64,000 nt of DNA from Pseudomonas moorei (GTDB lineage: Bacteria; Pseudomonadota; Gammaproteobacteria; Pseudomonadales; Pseudomonadaceae). The notes beneath the pieces are model-generated. The model made no database searches and was not told where the DNA came from. It was given only the letters and a program-made list of their open reading frames with translations. Shown one piece after another: positions 20,284 through 28,968 of this stretch. A program made the translations under genes and the position numbers. The stretch lies in contig NZ_VZPP01000001.1 of the NCBI RefSeq assembly GCF_008801475.1, positions 372,001 to 436,000 on the forward strand, read 5' to 3'. Within the stretch, counting starts at the first letter, position 1. Every line of letters starts with the position of its first letter.

Positions 20284-21333
20284 ATGAAATCGCAAATGCT
20301 CAAGCACGGTTTTTATCCCTTGGTGTTGTCCATGGCCATGGGCCTGGGCAGCGCTCAGGCGGCATCGGACATGGTGGTGGTCGGTTACGGCGGCGCCGGA
20401 CAAAAAGCCCAGGATGTGGCGTTCTTCCAACCGTTCAGCGCGATGGATCAAAGCAAGGTGATCCAGAGCGAATACAACGGAGAGATGGCCAAAATCAAAG
20501 TCATGGTCGACACCGGTAACGTCGATTGGGACGTGGTGCAGATCGAAGGTCCGGACCTGATGCGTGGCTGCGAGGAGGGCATGTATGAGCGCCTGGACTG
20601 GACCCGCCTGGGCCATGCCGATCAATTGATCCCCGAAGCCGCGCAGGAGTGCGGTTCGGCTGCGCTGGTGTGGAGCGTGGCGATTGCCTACGACACCGAC
20701 AAACTGGCCCAGGCCCCGACTTCATGGGCGGATTTCTGGGACGTGCAGAAAATCCCCGGCAAGCGCGGCTTGCGCAAACGTGCGGTGTACAACCTGGAGT
20801 TCGCCTTGCTGGCCGACGGGGTGAAAGTCGAGGACGTGTACAAGGTGCTCAATACGCCCCAGGGCGTGGATCGGGCGTTCGCCAAACTGAATCAGCTCAA
20901 ACCCTACATCCAATGGTGGGAGGCCGGCGCTCAACCACCGCAATGGCTGACTGCCAGCGATGTGGTGATGACCTCGACCTACAGCGGACGCATCGCTGCC
21001 GCCGCGCAAACCGGCAGTCATCTGGGGCTGGTGTGGCCCGGCAGCCTGTACGGCATGGACTACTGGGCGATCATCAAGGGGTCGAAACACGTCGATCAGG
21101 CCAAGCGTTTTATCGCCTTCGCCAACCAGCCGGACGCCCAGGTCAATTACGTCAAACAGATTCCCTATGGGCCGACCAACACCGAGGCTGCCGCTCGCCT
21201 GGATGACAAGCTGGCGCAATGGGTGCCCACGGCGCCGCAGAACCTCAAGGGGGCGCTCTCGATGGACGTCGGCTTCTGGGTTGACCATGGTGAGGAGCTG
21301 GAAGAGCGTTTTAACGCCTGGGCCAGTAAATAA
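20284..21333 (+). CDS. Orphan periplasmic binding protein (spermidine/putrescine type)
   Basis: 349 residues with signal peptide MKSQMLKHGFYPLVLSMAMG and cleavage near AQAASD. The fold is bacterial solute-binding family 8 type: VVVGYGGAGQKAQDVAFFQP, DWDVVQIEGPDLMRGCEEG and a C-terminal QIPYGPTN. The ATG at 20284 follows GAGGAACC; the frame extends upstream to 20194 without a ribosome site. No permease or ATPase gene is adjacent. It probably shares transcription with the aldolase gene 75 bp downstream. The ligand is unknown; family members bind polyamines, aminoethylphosphonate or similar small cations. Confidence 0.8.
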   Translation: MKSQMLKHGFYPLVLSMAMGLGSAQAASDMVVVGYGGAGQKAQDVAFFQPFSAMDQSKVIQSEYNGEMAKIKVMVDTGNVDWDVVQIEGPDLMRGCEEGMYERLDWTRLGHADQLIPEAAQECGSAALVWSVAIAYDTDKLAQAPTSWADFWDVQKIPGKRGLRKRAVYNLEFALLADGVKVEDVYKVLNTPQGVDRAFAKLNQLKPYIQWWEAGAQPPQWLTASDVVMTSTYSGRIAAAAQTGSHLGLVWPGSLYGMDYWAIIKGSKHVDQAKRFIAFANQPDAQVNYVKQIPYGPTNTEAAARLDDKLAQWVPTAPQNLKGALSMDVGFWVDHGEELEERFNAWASK

Positions 21334-21407
21334 CGGCCAGTGGCTGGACGTTCATGCACGTCCAGCCTTACTGTCTGCGCAGCCGACCCGCCTGGAGAAC
21401 CACAACA

Positions 21408-22202
21408 ATGAACGAAATCGCGACCCACCTGACTGCCGCACCTGCGCGCAGCGCTACCGAACAGCGCCTGCGTGAAGAACTGGCCGCCTGTTACCGCTTG
21501 ATTGCGCATTACCGCATGACTGATCTGATCTTTACCCACATTTCGGTGCGTATCCCCGGGCCGGAACATCATTTTCTGATCAATCCGTATGGGTTGATGT
21601 TCGATGAGATCACCGCGTCCAATCTGGTGAAAATCGATTTGAACGGGAATGCGGTGGAGCCGTCGCCGTACCCAGTGAACCCGGCCGGTTTTGTGATACA
21701 CAGCGCGATTCATGGTGCCCGTGAAGATGCCCAATGCGTGCTGCATACCCACACCAAATCCGGCTGCGCGGTGGCCGCGTTGAAGGGCGGCTTGCTGCCG
21801 GTGAATCAGATTTCCATGGAGTTCTATGGTCGGGTTGCTTATCACGACTACGAAGGCGTGGCGCTGGATTTGAGTGAGCAAGAGCGACTGGTGGCAGACA
21901 TGGGGGACAAGCCGGTATTGATGCTGCGCAACCATGGCTTGCTGACGGTCGGCGAAACCGTAAGTCAGGCGTTTCTGCGCATGTATTACCTGGAAAAAGC
22001 CTGCGAAATCCAACTGGCCGCGCAGGCGGCCGGTGAGTTGGTGCTGCCGCCGGCTGAAGTCTGTGAGCACACCGAGCGTCAGTTCAATGACCCTGGCCGA
22101 GCGCTGGATGAAGGTGAATTGAACGATCCGGATGCCATGCAGTTGGCCTGGGCGGCGTTGTTGCGCTTGCTGGAACGGGTGGCTCCGGGGTATCGGGATT
22201 GA
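21408..22202 (+). CDS. Class II aldolase/adducin family protein
   Basis: 264-residue zinc-dependent aldolase-fold protein. The metal-binding histidines are seen in CVLHTHTKSG and the later LMLRNHGLLTVG. FTHISVRIPG and NPYGLMFDEI match the substrate loop of the family. The ATG at 21408 follows CTGGAGAACCACAACA. Members split or epimerise phosphorylated or free hydroxy-aldehydes, or are decarboxylases; the reaction here cannot be read from sequence. Its position after the binding protein and opposite the FMN oxidoreductase suggests one catabolic route. Confidence 0.8.
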   Translation: MNEIATHLTAAPARSATEQRLREELAACYRLIAHYRMTDLIFTHISVRIPGPEHHFLINPYGLMFDEITASNLVKIDLNGNAVEPSPYPVNPAGFVIHSAIHGAREDAQCVLHTHTKSGCAVAALKGGLLPVNQISMEFYGRVAYHDYEGVALDLSEQERLVADMGDKPVLMLRNHGLLTVGETVSQAFLRMYYLEKACEIQLAAQAAGELVLPPAEVCEHTERQFNDPGRALDEGELNDPDAMQLAWAALLRLLERVAPGYRD

Positions 22203-22229
22203 TTCGGATTTTCTGTTGATAGGGATGAC

Positions 22230-22395
22230 GCCATCGCGGGCAAGCCGCGCTCCCATAGGGTTTGGTGGTAGTTCGCGGAATGTGTGAACGCCCGAAAAAC
22301 ACTGTACAAGCGAGCCTGCTCGCAATGGCGGTATGTCAGGCAACGTAGAGGTTGAATGTGCTGACGCCTTCGCCGGCAAACCAGCCCCCACAAGG
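22230..22395. repeat. Degenerate REP units
   Basis: One REP half (GCCATCGCGGGCAAGCCGCG) at 22230-22259 and a second, degenerate doublet at 22303-22395 whose right unit reads CGCCGGCAAACCAGCCCCCA. They fill most of the 300-bp gap before the TetR gene; no gene is seen there. Confidence 0.6.
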
Positions 22396-22434
22396 ACACA
22401 GGCTTACACCAGACTGGAGACATGACAGTCTCTT

Positions 22435-22452
22435 GTTGTACAGTCGTTCAGC
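22435..22452. promoter_or_regulatory. Candidate TetR operator, copy 1
   Basis: GTTGTACAGTCGTTCAGC, an imperfect palindrome with TGTAC-N4-GTTCA at its centre, 50 bp before the TetR ATG. An almost identical site (16 of 18 bases) lies just after the TetR gene and before aruR. The position suits autoregulation. Confidence 0.45.
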
Positions 22453-22502
22453 TTGCAGGCGTAGCGCGAGCCCCCTTGATTGAATCCAGGAGCATGTCAC
22501 CC

Positions 22503-23150
22503 ATGAATCAGGAAGCCCGTTTTTCCCGCATGGAACCGGAGTTGCGCAAGGCCAATCTGATCGAGGCGACGCTGGTGTGCCTCAAGCGCCACGGTTTTCA
22601 GGGTGCCTCGATCCGCAAGATTTCCGCCGAGGCCGGGGTTTCGGTGGGGCTGATCAGCCATCACTACTCGGGCAAGGACGAACTGGTGGCCGAGGCCTAC
22701 ATGGCGATCACCGGACGGGTCATGACCCTGCTGCGCGATGCGATGGAACAGGCTGCACCCAATGCTCGCGAACGCTTGTCGGCGTTTTTCCGCGGTTCGT
22801 TTTCCGCCGAATTGCTCGACCCGCAACTCATTGACGCCTGGCTCGCGTTCTGGGGCGCGGTGAAAACCGCCGAGGCGATCAACCAGGCCCACGATCATTC
22901 CTATGGCGAGTACCGTGCCATTTTGCGCAAGGTGCTGATGGAACTGGCGCAGGAAGAAGGCTGGGAAAACTTCGATGGCGATCTTGCTGCGATCAGCCTC
23001 AGTGCCTTGCTCGACGGTCTGTGGCTGGAGTCCGGACTCAATCCCGGCACCTTCACCCCGGAGCAGGGCATCCAGATTTGCGAGGCCTGGGTCGATGGTT
23101 TGCAGGCCGGTGGACGGCAGCGCTTTTGCGTACAGACGAGCAACTGTTGA
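22503..23150 (+). CDS. TetR/BetI-family transcriptional regulator
   Basis: 215-residue repressor. The N-terminal HTH (SIRKISAEAGVSVGLISHHY) closely resembles BetI, and a C-terminal ligand domain follows with LLDGLWLESGLNPGTFTPEQ. The ATG at 22503 has AGGAG 10 bp upstream; an ATG at 22494 is too near that site. The gene is flanked by two copies of an 18-bp site, one in its own promoter and one before aruR, so it probably represses itself and the two-component genes. Choline/betaine aldehyde is the ligand of BetI, but no bet genes are present here, so its effector is open. Confidence 0.82.
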   Translation: MNQEARFSRMEPELRKANLIEATLVCLKRHGFQGASIRKISAEAGVSVGLISHHYSGKDELVAEAYMAITGRVMTLLRDAMEQAAPNARERLSAFFRGSFSAELLDPQLIDAWLAFWGAVKTAEAINQAHDHSYGEYRAILRKVLMELAQEEGWENFDGDLAAISLSALLDGLWLESGLNPGTFTPEQGIQICEAWVDGLQAGGRQRFCVQTSNC

Positions 23151-23163
23151 TCAGTCGTTCAGC
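23146..23163. promoter_or_regulatory. Candidate TetR operator, copy 2, upstream of aruR
   Basis: GTTGATCAGTCGTTCAGC begins within the last codons of the TetR gene and lies about 80 bp before the aruR ATG. It shares CAGTCGTTCAGC exactly with the copy at 22435-22452. Confidence 0.45.
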
Positions 23164-23243
23164 AATGGCTACTCTCTGGCGCTGATGTACAAAAACACTC
23201 TAATAAGAAATGCGCCTTCGGGCACAGGCAGGACACCCCAGTC

Positions 23244-23960
23244 ATGACGCCACGGGTACTGATCGTCGATGACGATCCGCTGATTCGCGAACTGTTGCAC
23301 GCCTACCTGTCCCAGGAAGGCTACGAGGTTCATTGCGCCGCCACGGCGGAACTGGCCGAAACCTTTCTGGCCAGCCAGGCCGTAGACCTGGTCATGCTCG
23401 ATATCCGCTTGCCCGGCAAGGACGGCCTGACCCTGACCCGTGAACTGCGGGTGCGTTCGGAAGTCGGGATCATCCTGATCACCGGGCGCAACGATGAAAT
23501 CGACCGCATCGTCGGCCTGGAATGCGGTGCCGATGACTACGTGATTAAACCTCTCAATCCACGGGAGCTGGTGTCCCGGGCGAAAAACCTGATACGCCGG
23601 GTTCGTCATGCGCAGACGCCCCAGCCTGTTGCGGCTGTGGCCAAGCCCGTCAAACAGTTCGCCGACTGGTCGCTGGACACCGATCGCCGGCGCCTGATCG
23701 ATCCTTCCGGCAGCGAAACCCTGCTGACCCACGGCGAGTACCAATTGCTCAGCGTGTTCCTGCGCAACAGCGGCCACACCCTGAGCCGCGACCAGTTGAT
23801 GGATCAGATCCGCAACCGCGAATGGGTGCCCAACGACCGCTCCATAGACGTGCTGGTCGGTCGCTTGCGCCGCAAACTGCACGACGACCCGGCCGAGCCG
23901 CAGTTGATCATCACCATCCACGGCGCCGGTTACCTGTTCACTGCCAGCCTGGCGGCGTGA
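23244..23960 (+). CDS. aruR: OmpR-family response regulator AruR
   Basis: 238-residue DNA-binding response regulator. The receiver has acidic residues D10/D11 in LIVDDDP, the phosphoacceptor D53 (LVMLDIRLPGKDG) and the conserved lysine in YVIKPLNPREL. The winged helix ends RSIDVLVGRLRRKLHDDP and GAGYLFTA. In P. aeruginosa AruR with AruS turns on the arginine transaminase genes; here the same pair stands directly before the permease and the aru catabolic operon. The stop overlaps the next gene's GTG (GTGA). ATG is preceded by AGGA about 10 bp upstream. Confidence 0.82.
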   Translation: MTPRVLIVDDDPLIRELLHAYLSQEGYEVHCAATAELAETFLASQAVDLVMLDIRLPGKDGLTLTRELRVRSEVGIILITGRNDEIDRIVGLECGADDYVIKPLNPRELVSRAKNLIRRVRHAQTPQPVAAVAKPVKQFADWSLDTDRRRLIDPSGSETLLTHGEYQLLSVFLRNSGHTLSRDQLMDQIRNREWVPNDRSIDVLVGRLRRKLHDDPAEPQLIITIHGAGYLFTASLAA

Positions 23961-24739
23961 CGGCCGTGGGGCGACTGCTCTGGTTGCTGTTGGCGCTGGT
24001 GGCGGGCAACGCCCTGGCCGCGGAAAAAGTCCGCTACTGCGATTATCCGGTCTACCCGCCGATTTCCTGGAGCGATGGCAAGCAGGTCCGTGGCCTGGCG
24101 CCGAGTGTGGTGAAAAAGCTGTTCGGTGAGCTGGGCTACGAGGTCGAGACCGTGGTGCTGGGCAACTGGAAACGCTGCCTGCTCGATGCCGCCGAAGGCC
24201 GGGTCGACGTGGTGCTGGCCTACAGCACCGCGCAACGGCAACAAAGCATGCTGTTTTCCACGGTGCCAGTACTGCGCGAAGAGGTCGCGTTGTTCATCAA
24301 TCGCCAACATCCGGTGCAGTTCGAACGCCTGGAAGACCTGGCCCATTACCGTGGCGGCTTGCTGTTCGGTGAAAGTTACGGCGTGGAATTTGATCGCATG
24401 GTTGCGCAAAACGACAACATAGAATGGGTCTCCGACAGCCGACAGAACTTCGGCAAGCTGATTCGCGGGCGCATCGATTTCATCACCCAGGAGCGCCGTA
24501 CCGGCCAGCTCTACATCGAAAGTCTGGCGGGCGCCCAGGACATCGTCGCGTTGCCCAAGGCCCTGAGCGTCGACTACCTGCGGGTCGCGGTTTCCCGTCG
24601 CTCGCCGTTGGCCAGTCAGATGCCGCAGATCAATGCGCAACTGCAGCGCATGGTCGATGCTGGCGACATCGAGCGCCTGCTCGATGAAAGCGAAGTCACT
24701 TACCGCGACATGATCAACCTGCCGGTGAACGAACAATGA
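23957..24739 (+). CDS. Periplasmic solute-binding protein encoded between AruR and AruS
   Basis: 260-residue family-3 binding-protein fold with a signal peptide ([20 protein letters not shown]) and the sequence [20 protein letters not shown], typical of amino-acid-binding proteins. The GTG at 23957 overlaps the aruR stop, and its own stop overlaps the aruS ATG (ATGA), so all three are translated together. No transporter genes are nearby. The arrangement suggests an auxiliary sensor that presents a ligand, perhaps arginine or a derivative, to the periplasmic part of AruS. A direct transport role is less likely. Confidence 0.75.
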   Translation: MTAVGRLLWLLLALVAGNALAAEKVRYCDYPVYPPISWSDGKQVRGLAPSVVKKLFGELGYEVETVVLGNWKRCLLDAAEGRVDVVLAYSTAQRQQSMLFSTVPVLREEVALFINRQHPVQFERLEDLAHYRGGLLFGESYGVEFDRMVAQNDNIEWVSDSRQNFGKLIRGRIDFITQERRTGQLYIESLAGAQDIVALPKALSVDYLRVAVSRRSPLASQMPQINAQLQRMVDAGDIERLLDESEVTYRDMINLPVNEQ

Positions 24740-26997
24740 TTCGCCCACGTCCCGGTGGCCTGTTGCGGCGTCTGTTGCTGTTCATTCTGTTGTTCAGCCT
24801 GTGCTTCACGGTGCTCGCCAGTACCGTTCAGCTGTACATCGAATATCGTCGGGAAATGCGCGACATCGACTCGCGCATGGAGCTGATCCGCGCCGGCTAT
24901 CTGGCAAGCCTGGAGCGCAGCCTGTGGGATCTGAACCAGGAGCAATTGAATGTGCAGTTGCGCGGCTTGGTGGACTTCTCCGACGTCGCGCGGGTGCACT
25001 TGAGCAGCCCGGACTTCGACCTGCTGCAAGGCAACCCGGATCCGCTCGGGCCGTTGCGCGTCGAACGTTTTGCCCTGGACTACCAACCGCCGTCCGGGCC
25101 TTTACGGCACTTGGGTGAACTGGAAGTCAGCACCGATCTGGGCGCGGTGTATCAGCGCCTGTATGCCACCGGGCTGACCAGCCTGTTGTGGATGGGGGCG
25201 TTCCTCTGCGGTCTTGCGATTGCGCTGTCCTGGTTGTTTTACCGTCTGGTCACCCGGCACCTGCAAGTCATGGCAGAGTTCGCCCGGCGTATTGCCGCCG
25301 GCGAATGGCATGAGCCGCTGCGCCTGCACAAGCGGCGCAGTGTCCACAAAGACGAAATCGACACCGTGGCCCACGCCCTCGACGACATGCGCCGGGCGAT
25401 CCTCAGCGACATCGACCGCCGTGAAAGCGATCGGCTGGCCTTGCAGGACAACCGCGACGAGTTGCTGAAGATGGTCGAGCGACGCACTGCCAGCCTGATG
25501 CGCGCCAAGGACGAAGCGGAAGCGGCTAACCTGGCAAAGTCACGGTTCCTGGCGACCATGAGTCATGAGTTGCGCACACCCCTCAACGGCATCCTCGGTA
25601 TGGCCGAGTTGTTGCGCGGCGCCAGCCTCGATCCGCAGGACGGCAAACGTCTGGAGGCCTTGCACAAGGCTGGCGAAGGATTGCTGACCATCCTCAATGA
25701 AGTGCTGTTTTTCGCCAAACTGGAGGAGGGCGCCAGCCTGCCCGAGCCGGTGGACTTCTCGATTCGCCAATTGATCGATGAGGTGCTGACGTTGCTCGAG
25801 CCCAAGGCGCTGGATAACGACACCCTCCTGCAGTGTCGGGTCGATCAGCGAATCGCCGAGTATCACCACGGTGCCGAGCAATTCTTGCGGCAGGTGTTGA
25901 GCAACCTGTTGGCCAACGCGATCAAGTTCACCGAGTGTGGTGAGGTCAGTGTCGAAGTGGCGTTGCTCGCGCAGTCTGGAGAGACTGGCGGCGATCGTCT
26001 GCGGGTGAGTGTCACCGACAACGGCATCGGCATTGCCCCGCCGATGCAGGCGCGGATTTTCGAGCGCTTCACCCAGGCCAGCGAAGAAGTGGCGCAGCGC
26101 TTCGGCGGCACCGGGTTAGGACTGGCGATCTGTAAACACCTGGTTGAGCAAATGGGTGGCAGCATCGGCGTCACCAGTGAAGTGGGGCGGGGCAGTTGCT
26201 TCTGGTTCGAGTTGACGTTGCAACCCGCTGCAGGCGTCACCGCACCCATACCGATCAAGGTGACAGGTCCGGCATTGAAGGTGCTGGTGGTTGAGGATGT
26301 GGTGCTCAATCGCGAAGTGGTCCAGGGGTTGCTGCAACGGGACGGCCACCAGGTGTGGCTGGCCGAAGAAGGTGAGCAGGCATTGGCGCAATGCGCCGCG
26401 CAGCGGTTCGATCTGATACTGCTGGATGTGCATCTGCCGGGCATGACTGGTGTCGAGTTGTGCAAACAGATCCGCAGTGCCGATGGGCCGAATCGTACCG
26501 CGCGCATTTTTGCCCTCACAGCCAGCGTGCAACCGGCGCTGGTTCGCGGGTATCTGGATGCCGGTATGGATGGCGTGCTGGCCAAGCCGCTGAATCTGGA
26601 CACGCTGCGCAAGGTCATGAGCGGGCAGTTGATGACGCCCAAGCCGCTGCTGGAAGAGGGCGCCATCGACTGGCCGCTGCTGCAAACCCACCGTAACTTG
26701 CTCGGCGAGCAAAAAGTGCAGGGGTTGCTGGCGGTGCTGCGCGACTCGATTCTGCAACACCACGAGGCGCTGCGCGAAGCGATTGAAGCCGATGACTTCA
26801 CTGAAATCGCACACCTGGCCCATCGTTTGGCGGGAAGCGCCGACTCCCTGGGTTTTCGTGACTTGGCCGGCGTCCTGAGATCACTGGAAGAGACGGCCCT
26901 GATCAACGATCAATTGGCTATCGGGCAGTTGGCGCCTGCGCTCAATGAGCACTGCAAGCACGCACTACAGGCGCTGGAACGCCTGTTGCAGAGCTGA
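24736..26997 (+). CDS. aruS: Hybrid sensor histidine kinase AruS
   Basis: 753-residue inner-membrane phosphorelay kinase. Two membrane segments (about 10-33 and 146-168) enclose a periplasmic region. HAMP follows, then HisKA with H277 ([12 protein letters not shown]), an ATPase domain ([26 protein letters not shown]), a receiver with D564 ([13 protein letters not shown]) and a C-terminal Hpt with H696 ([12 protein letters not shown]). The His-Asp-His chain would pass phosphate to D53 of AruR, as in TorS-type systems. It is coupled to the upstream binding-protein gene. Assignment as AruS rests on the neighbouring aruHI genes and the order known from P. aeruginosa. Confidence 0.82.
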   Translation: MIRPRPGGLLRRLLLFILLFSLCFTVLASTVQLYIEYRREMRDIDSRMELIRAGYLASLERSLWDLNQEQLNVQLRGLVDFSDVARVHLSSPDFDLLQGNPDPLGPLRVERFALDYQPPSGPLRHLGELEVSTDLGAVYQRLYATGLTSLLWMGAFLCGLAIALSWLFYRLVTRHLQVMAEFARRIAAGEWHEPLRLHKRRSVHKDEIDTVAHALDDMRRAILSDIDRRESDRLALQDNRDELLKMVERRTASLMRAKDEAEAANLAKSRFLATMSHELRTPLNGILGMAELLRGASLDPQDGKRLEALHKAGEGLLTILNEVLFFAKLEEGASLPEPVDFSIRQLIDEVLTLLEPKALDNDTLLQCRVDQRIAEYHHGAEQFLRQVLSNLLANAIKFTECGEVSVEVALLAQSGETGGDRLRVSVTDNGIGIAPPMQARIFERFTQASEEVAQRFGGTGLGLAICKHLVEQMGGSIGVTSEVGRGSCFWFELTLQPAAGVTAPIPIKVTGPALKVLVVEDVVLNREVVQGLLQRDGHQVWLAEEGEQALAQCAAQRFDLILLDVHLPGMTGVELCKQIRSADGPNRTARIFALTASVQPALVRGYLDAGMDGVLAKPLNLDTLRKVMSGQLMTPKPLLEEGAIDWPLLQTHRNLLGEQKVQGLLAVLRDSILQHHEALREAIEADDFTEIAHLAHRLAGSADSLGFRDLAGVLRSLEETALINDQLAIGQLAPALNEHCKHALQALERLLQS

Positions 26998-27010
26998 CGT
27001 ACATTTTTGT

Positions 27011-27031
27011 TACGACTTTCTACAACTTCGA
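27011..27031 (+). promoter_or_regulatory. Candidate AruR direct repeats upstream of the permease
   Basis: TACGACTTTC and TACAACTTCG are consecutive 10-bp repeats, with another TACAACGC at 27040. The 11-mer TACAACTTCGA recurs in reverse orientation upstream of the aru catabolic operon (28780-28790). Tandem 10-bp repeats are typical of OmpR-family sites. Confidence 0.4.
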
Positions 27032-27121
27032 TCCATACGTACAACGCGACCTTACATGGCTTTCCAATAATCGACGCAACCGCCGCAGCGCGGTCTTCGA
27101 AGCTTATTGGAGATAATAATA

Positions 27122-27196
27122 ATGAATTGCCGTAAAGCTGATTCTTCCCCGCGCCACGACATCCTGTCATGCGCCGCGCCCCTCACCGATTGCTGA
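27122..27196 (+). CDS. Possible 24-codon leader peptide before the permease
   Basis: A short frame, MNCRKADSSPRHDILSCAAP and four more residues, begins at an ATG with GGAG 9 bp upstream (GGAGATAATAATA). It ends 10 bp before the permease ATG, and its stop overlaps the permease's GAGGGT ribosome site. Such spacing is typical of a translationally coupled leader. It contains three cysteines and two arginines but no run of one amino acid, so ribosome-stalling attenuation is only a possibility. Confidence 0.4.
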   Translation: MNCRKADSSPRHDILSCAAPLTDC

Positions 27197-27206
27197 GGGT
27201 GCCGAC

Positions 27207-28619
27207 ATGAGTGAAAACATCGACCGTAAAGGCATCCAACTGACCCGTGCCCTGAAAAGCCGGCACATTTTCATGCTCTCCCTGGGGGGCGTGATTGGCA
27301 CCGGGCTGTTCATGGGCTCTGGCGTCACCATTAATCAAGGCGGTCCGGTGGGGGCGATTCTGGCCTACCTGGTCGCCGGCTTCCTGATGTACCTGGTGAT
27401 GGTCTGCCTGGGCGAGTTGTCCGTGCAGATGCCGGTGTCCGGTTCGTTCCAGACCCACGCCACCAAGTTCATCGGTCCGGCCACCGGCTTCATGATCGGC
27501 TGGGTGTACTGGATGAGCTGGGCCACCACCGTGGGCCTGGAGTTCACCGCCGCCGGCATGTTGATGACGCGCTGGTTCCCGGCGGTGCCAATCTGGTACT
27601 GGTCGGCGCTGTTCGTGGTGGTGCTGTTCGGCATCAACGCCATGGCCACCCGCGCCTTCGGTGAGGCTGAATACTGGTTCTCGGGGATCAAGGTCGCGGC
27701 AATTCTCGGCTTTATCGTGGTCGGTGTGCTGGTGATCTTCGGCGTGATGCCGCTGAGCAGCGGCGCACCTGCACCGATGATGAACAACCTGATCGGCGAC
27801 TCGCTGTTCCCCAACGGCCTGTCCGCCGTGTTCGCGGTGATGATGACTGTGGTCTACGCCTTCCAGGGCTGCGAGATCATGGGCGTGGCCGCAGGCGAAA
27901 CCGACCAGCCGGAAAAGAGCATCCCGCGCGCCGTGCGCAACGTGGTGTTCCGCGTGCTGATTTTCTACGTGCTGGCGATTATCGTGCTCTCGGCCATCGT
28001 GCCGTGGCAGCAGGCGGGCCTGATGGAAAGTCCGTTTGTGCAGGTGTTCGACATGGTCGGCATCCCCTATGCCGCTGACCTGATGAACTTCGTGATCCTC
28101 ACGGCGATTCTGTCGGTGGGTAACTCCGGCCTGTATGCCTCGACCCGCATCCTCTGGGCGATGTCGAAAACCGGCATGGCGCCGAAAAGTCTATCGCCGC
28201 TGAGCAAGCGTGGCGTGCCGTTGCGCGCGTTGAGCATCACCCTGTGCTTTGCGCTGGTGTCGCTGCTGACCAGTTTCATCGCGGCCGACACCTTGTTCAT
28301 GGTGCTGATGGCGGTGAGCGGCATGTCCGGCACCGTGACCTGGATTGTCATTGCTTTGGCGCAATACAAGTTCCGCAAGGCCTACCTGCGCGACGGCGGC
28401 AAACTCAGCGACCTGAAATACCGCGCCCCGTGGTTCCCGGTACTGCCGCTGATGTGCATCACCTTGTGCTGCTCGCTGTTCGTGTTCCTGGCCCTGGATG
28501 AAACCCAGCGTCCATCCCTGTACTGGGGCTTCGGCTTTATCGCCCTGTGCTATGGCGCGTACTTCCTGTTCCATCGCAACCGCGAGGCAGTGCTGGCACC
28601 GAGTTTGCCGAGCGTTTAA
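27207..28619 (+). CDS. Amino-acid permease, APC superfamily
   Basis: 470-residue inner-membrane permease with about 12 membrane segments. The AAT-family signature SLGGVIGTGLFMGSG lies near residue 30, and QGCEIMGVAAGE is in segment 6. It resembles the LysP/aromatic/GABA permease group. It sits between aruRS and the aruH/I operon, the same neighbourhood as in P. aeruginosa as I recall it, so it probably imports arginine or a related basic amino acid. It is preceded by candidate AruR repeats and a short leader frame and followed by a REP doublet. Confidence 0.83.
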   Translation: MSENIDRKGIQLTRALKSRHIFMLSLGGVIGTGLFMGSGVTINQGGPVGAILAYLVAGFLMYLVMVCLGELSVQMPVSGSFQTHATKFIGPATGFMIGWVYWMSWATTVGLEFTAAGMLMTRWFPAVPIWYWSALFVVVLFGINAMATRAFGEAEYWFSGIKVAAILGFIVVGVLVIFGVMPLSSGAPAPMMNNLIGDSLFPNGLSAVFAVMMTVVYAFQGCEIMGVAAGETDQPEKSIPRAVRNVVFRVLIFYVLAIIVLSAIVPWQQAGLMESPFVQVFDMVGIPYAADLMNFVILTAILSVGNSGLYASTRILWAMSKTGMAPKSLSPLSKRGVPLRALSITLCFALVSLLTSFIAADTLFMVLMAVSGMSGTVTWIVIALAQYKFRKAYLRDGGKLSDLKYRAPWFPVLPLMCITLCCSLFVFLALDETQRPSLYWGFGFIALCYGAYFLFHRNREAVLAPSLPSV

Positions 28620-28641
28620 TTCATTCACTCAAGCACAACCC

Positions 28642-28735
28642 CCTGTGGGAGCGAGATTGCTCGCGATAGCGGTGCGGCAGTCAACAGCGATGTTGAATGT
28701 CCTGCCGTCATCGCGAGCAAGCTCGCTCCCACAGT
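28642..28735. repeat. REP doublet
   Basis: CCTGTGGGAGCGAGATTGCT and inverted GCGAGCAAGCTCGCTCCCAC with a spacer of about 40 bp, directly after the permease stop, in the position of a terminator. Confidence 0.8.
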
Positions 28736-28774
28736 TGTTTTGCGTTGTGCGACTTGGTTGGGAGGCCACAGGCA

Positions 28775-28790
28775 GTTGTTCGAAGTTGTA
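28775..28790 (-). promoter_or_regulatory. Candidate AruR direct repeats upstream of the aru catabolic operon
   Basis: On the plus strand GTTGT-TCGAA-GTTGT gives two repeats exactly 10 bp apart. The minus strand contains TACAACTTCGA, identical to the site before the permease. The remaining intergenic sequence to 28968 (349 bp in all after the permease) is A+T-rich near 28820-28870 and holds the operator at 28899; no gene is seen. Confidence 0.4.
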
Positions 28791-28898
28791 ACAACGGTTC
28801 CACTCACTCCCCATCGATAGGAGTAAAACCTAGTAAAAACAATAAGATAACGAGTTTTATGGCTTGTTACAGCCCATTTCTTCGCCGATTGCCGGCTT

Positions 28899-28916
28899 AC
28901 TGAACACTCGTTTAGT
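28899..28916. promoter_or_regulatory. TetR-type palindrome upstream of the aru catabolic operon
   Basis: ACTGAACACTCGTTTAGT: 7-bp arms with one mismatch around a 4-bp centre, 53 bp before the first ATG. The same site (ACTGAACACTCGTT shared exactly, other strand) lies upstream of the transaminase-ABC fusion at 59032-59049. Confidence 0.6.
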
Positions 28917-28968
28917 ATGGCTCCAAGTCGCAACACCTCACGACAAACAAAACAATTCGAGGACCCGC

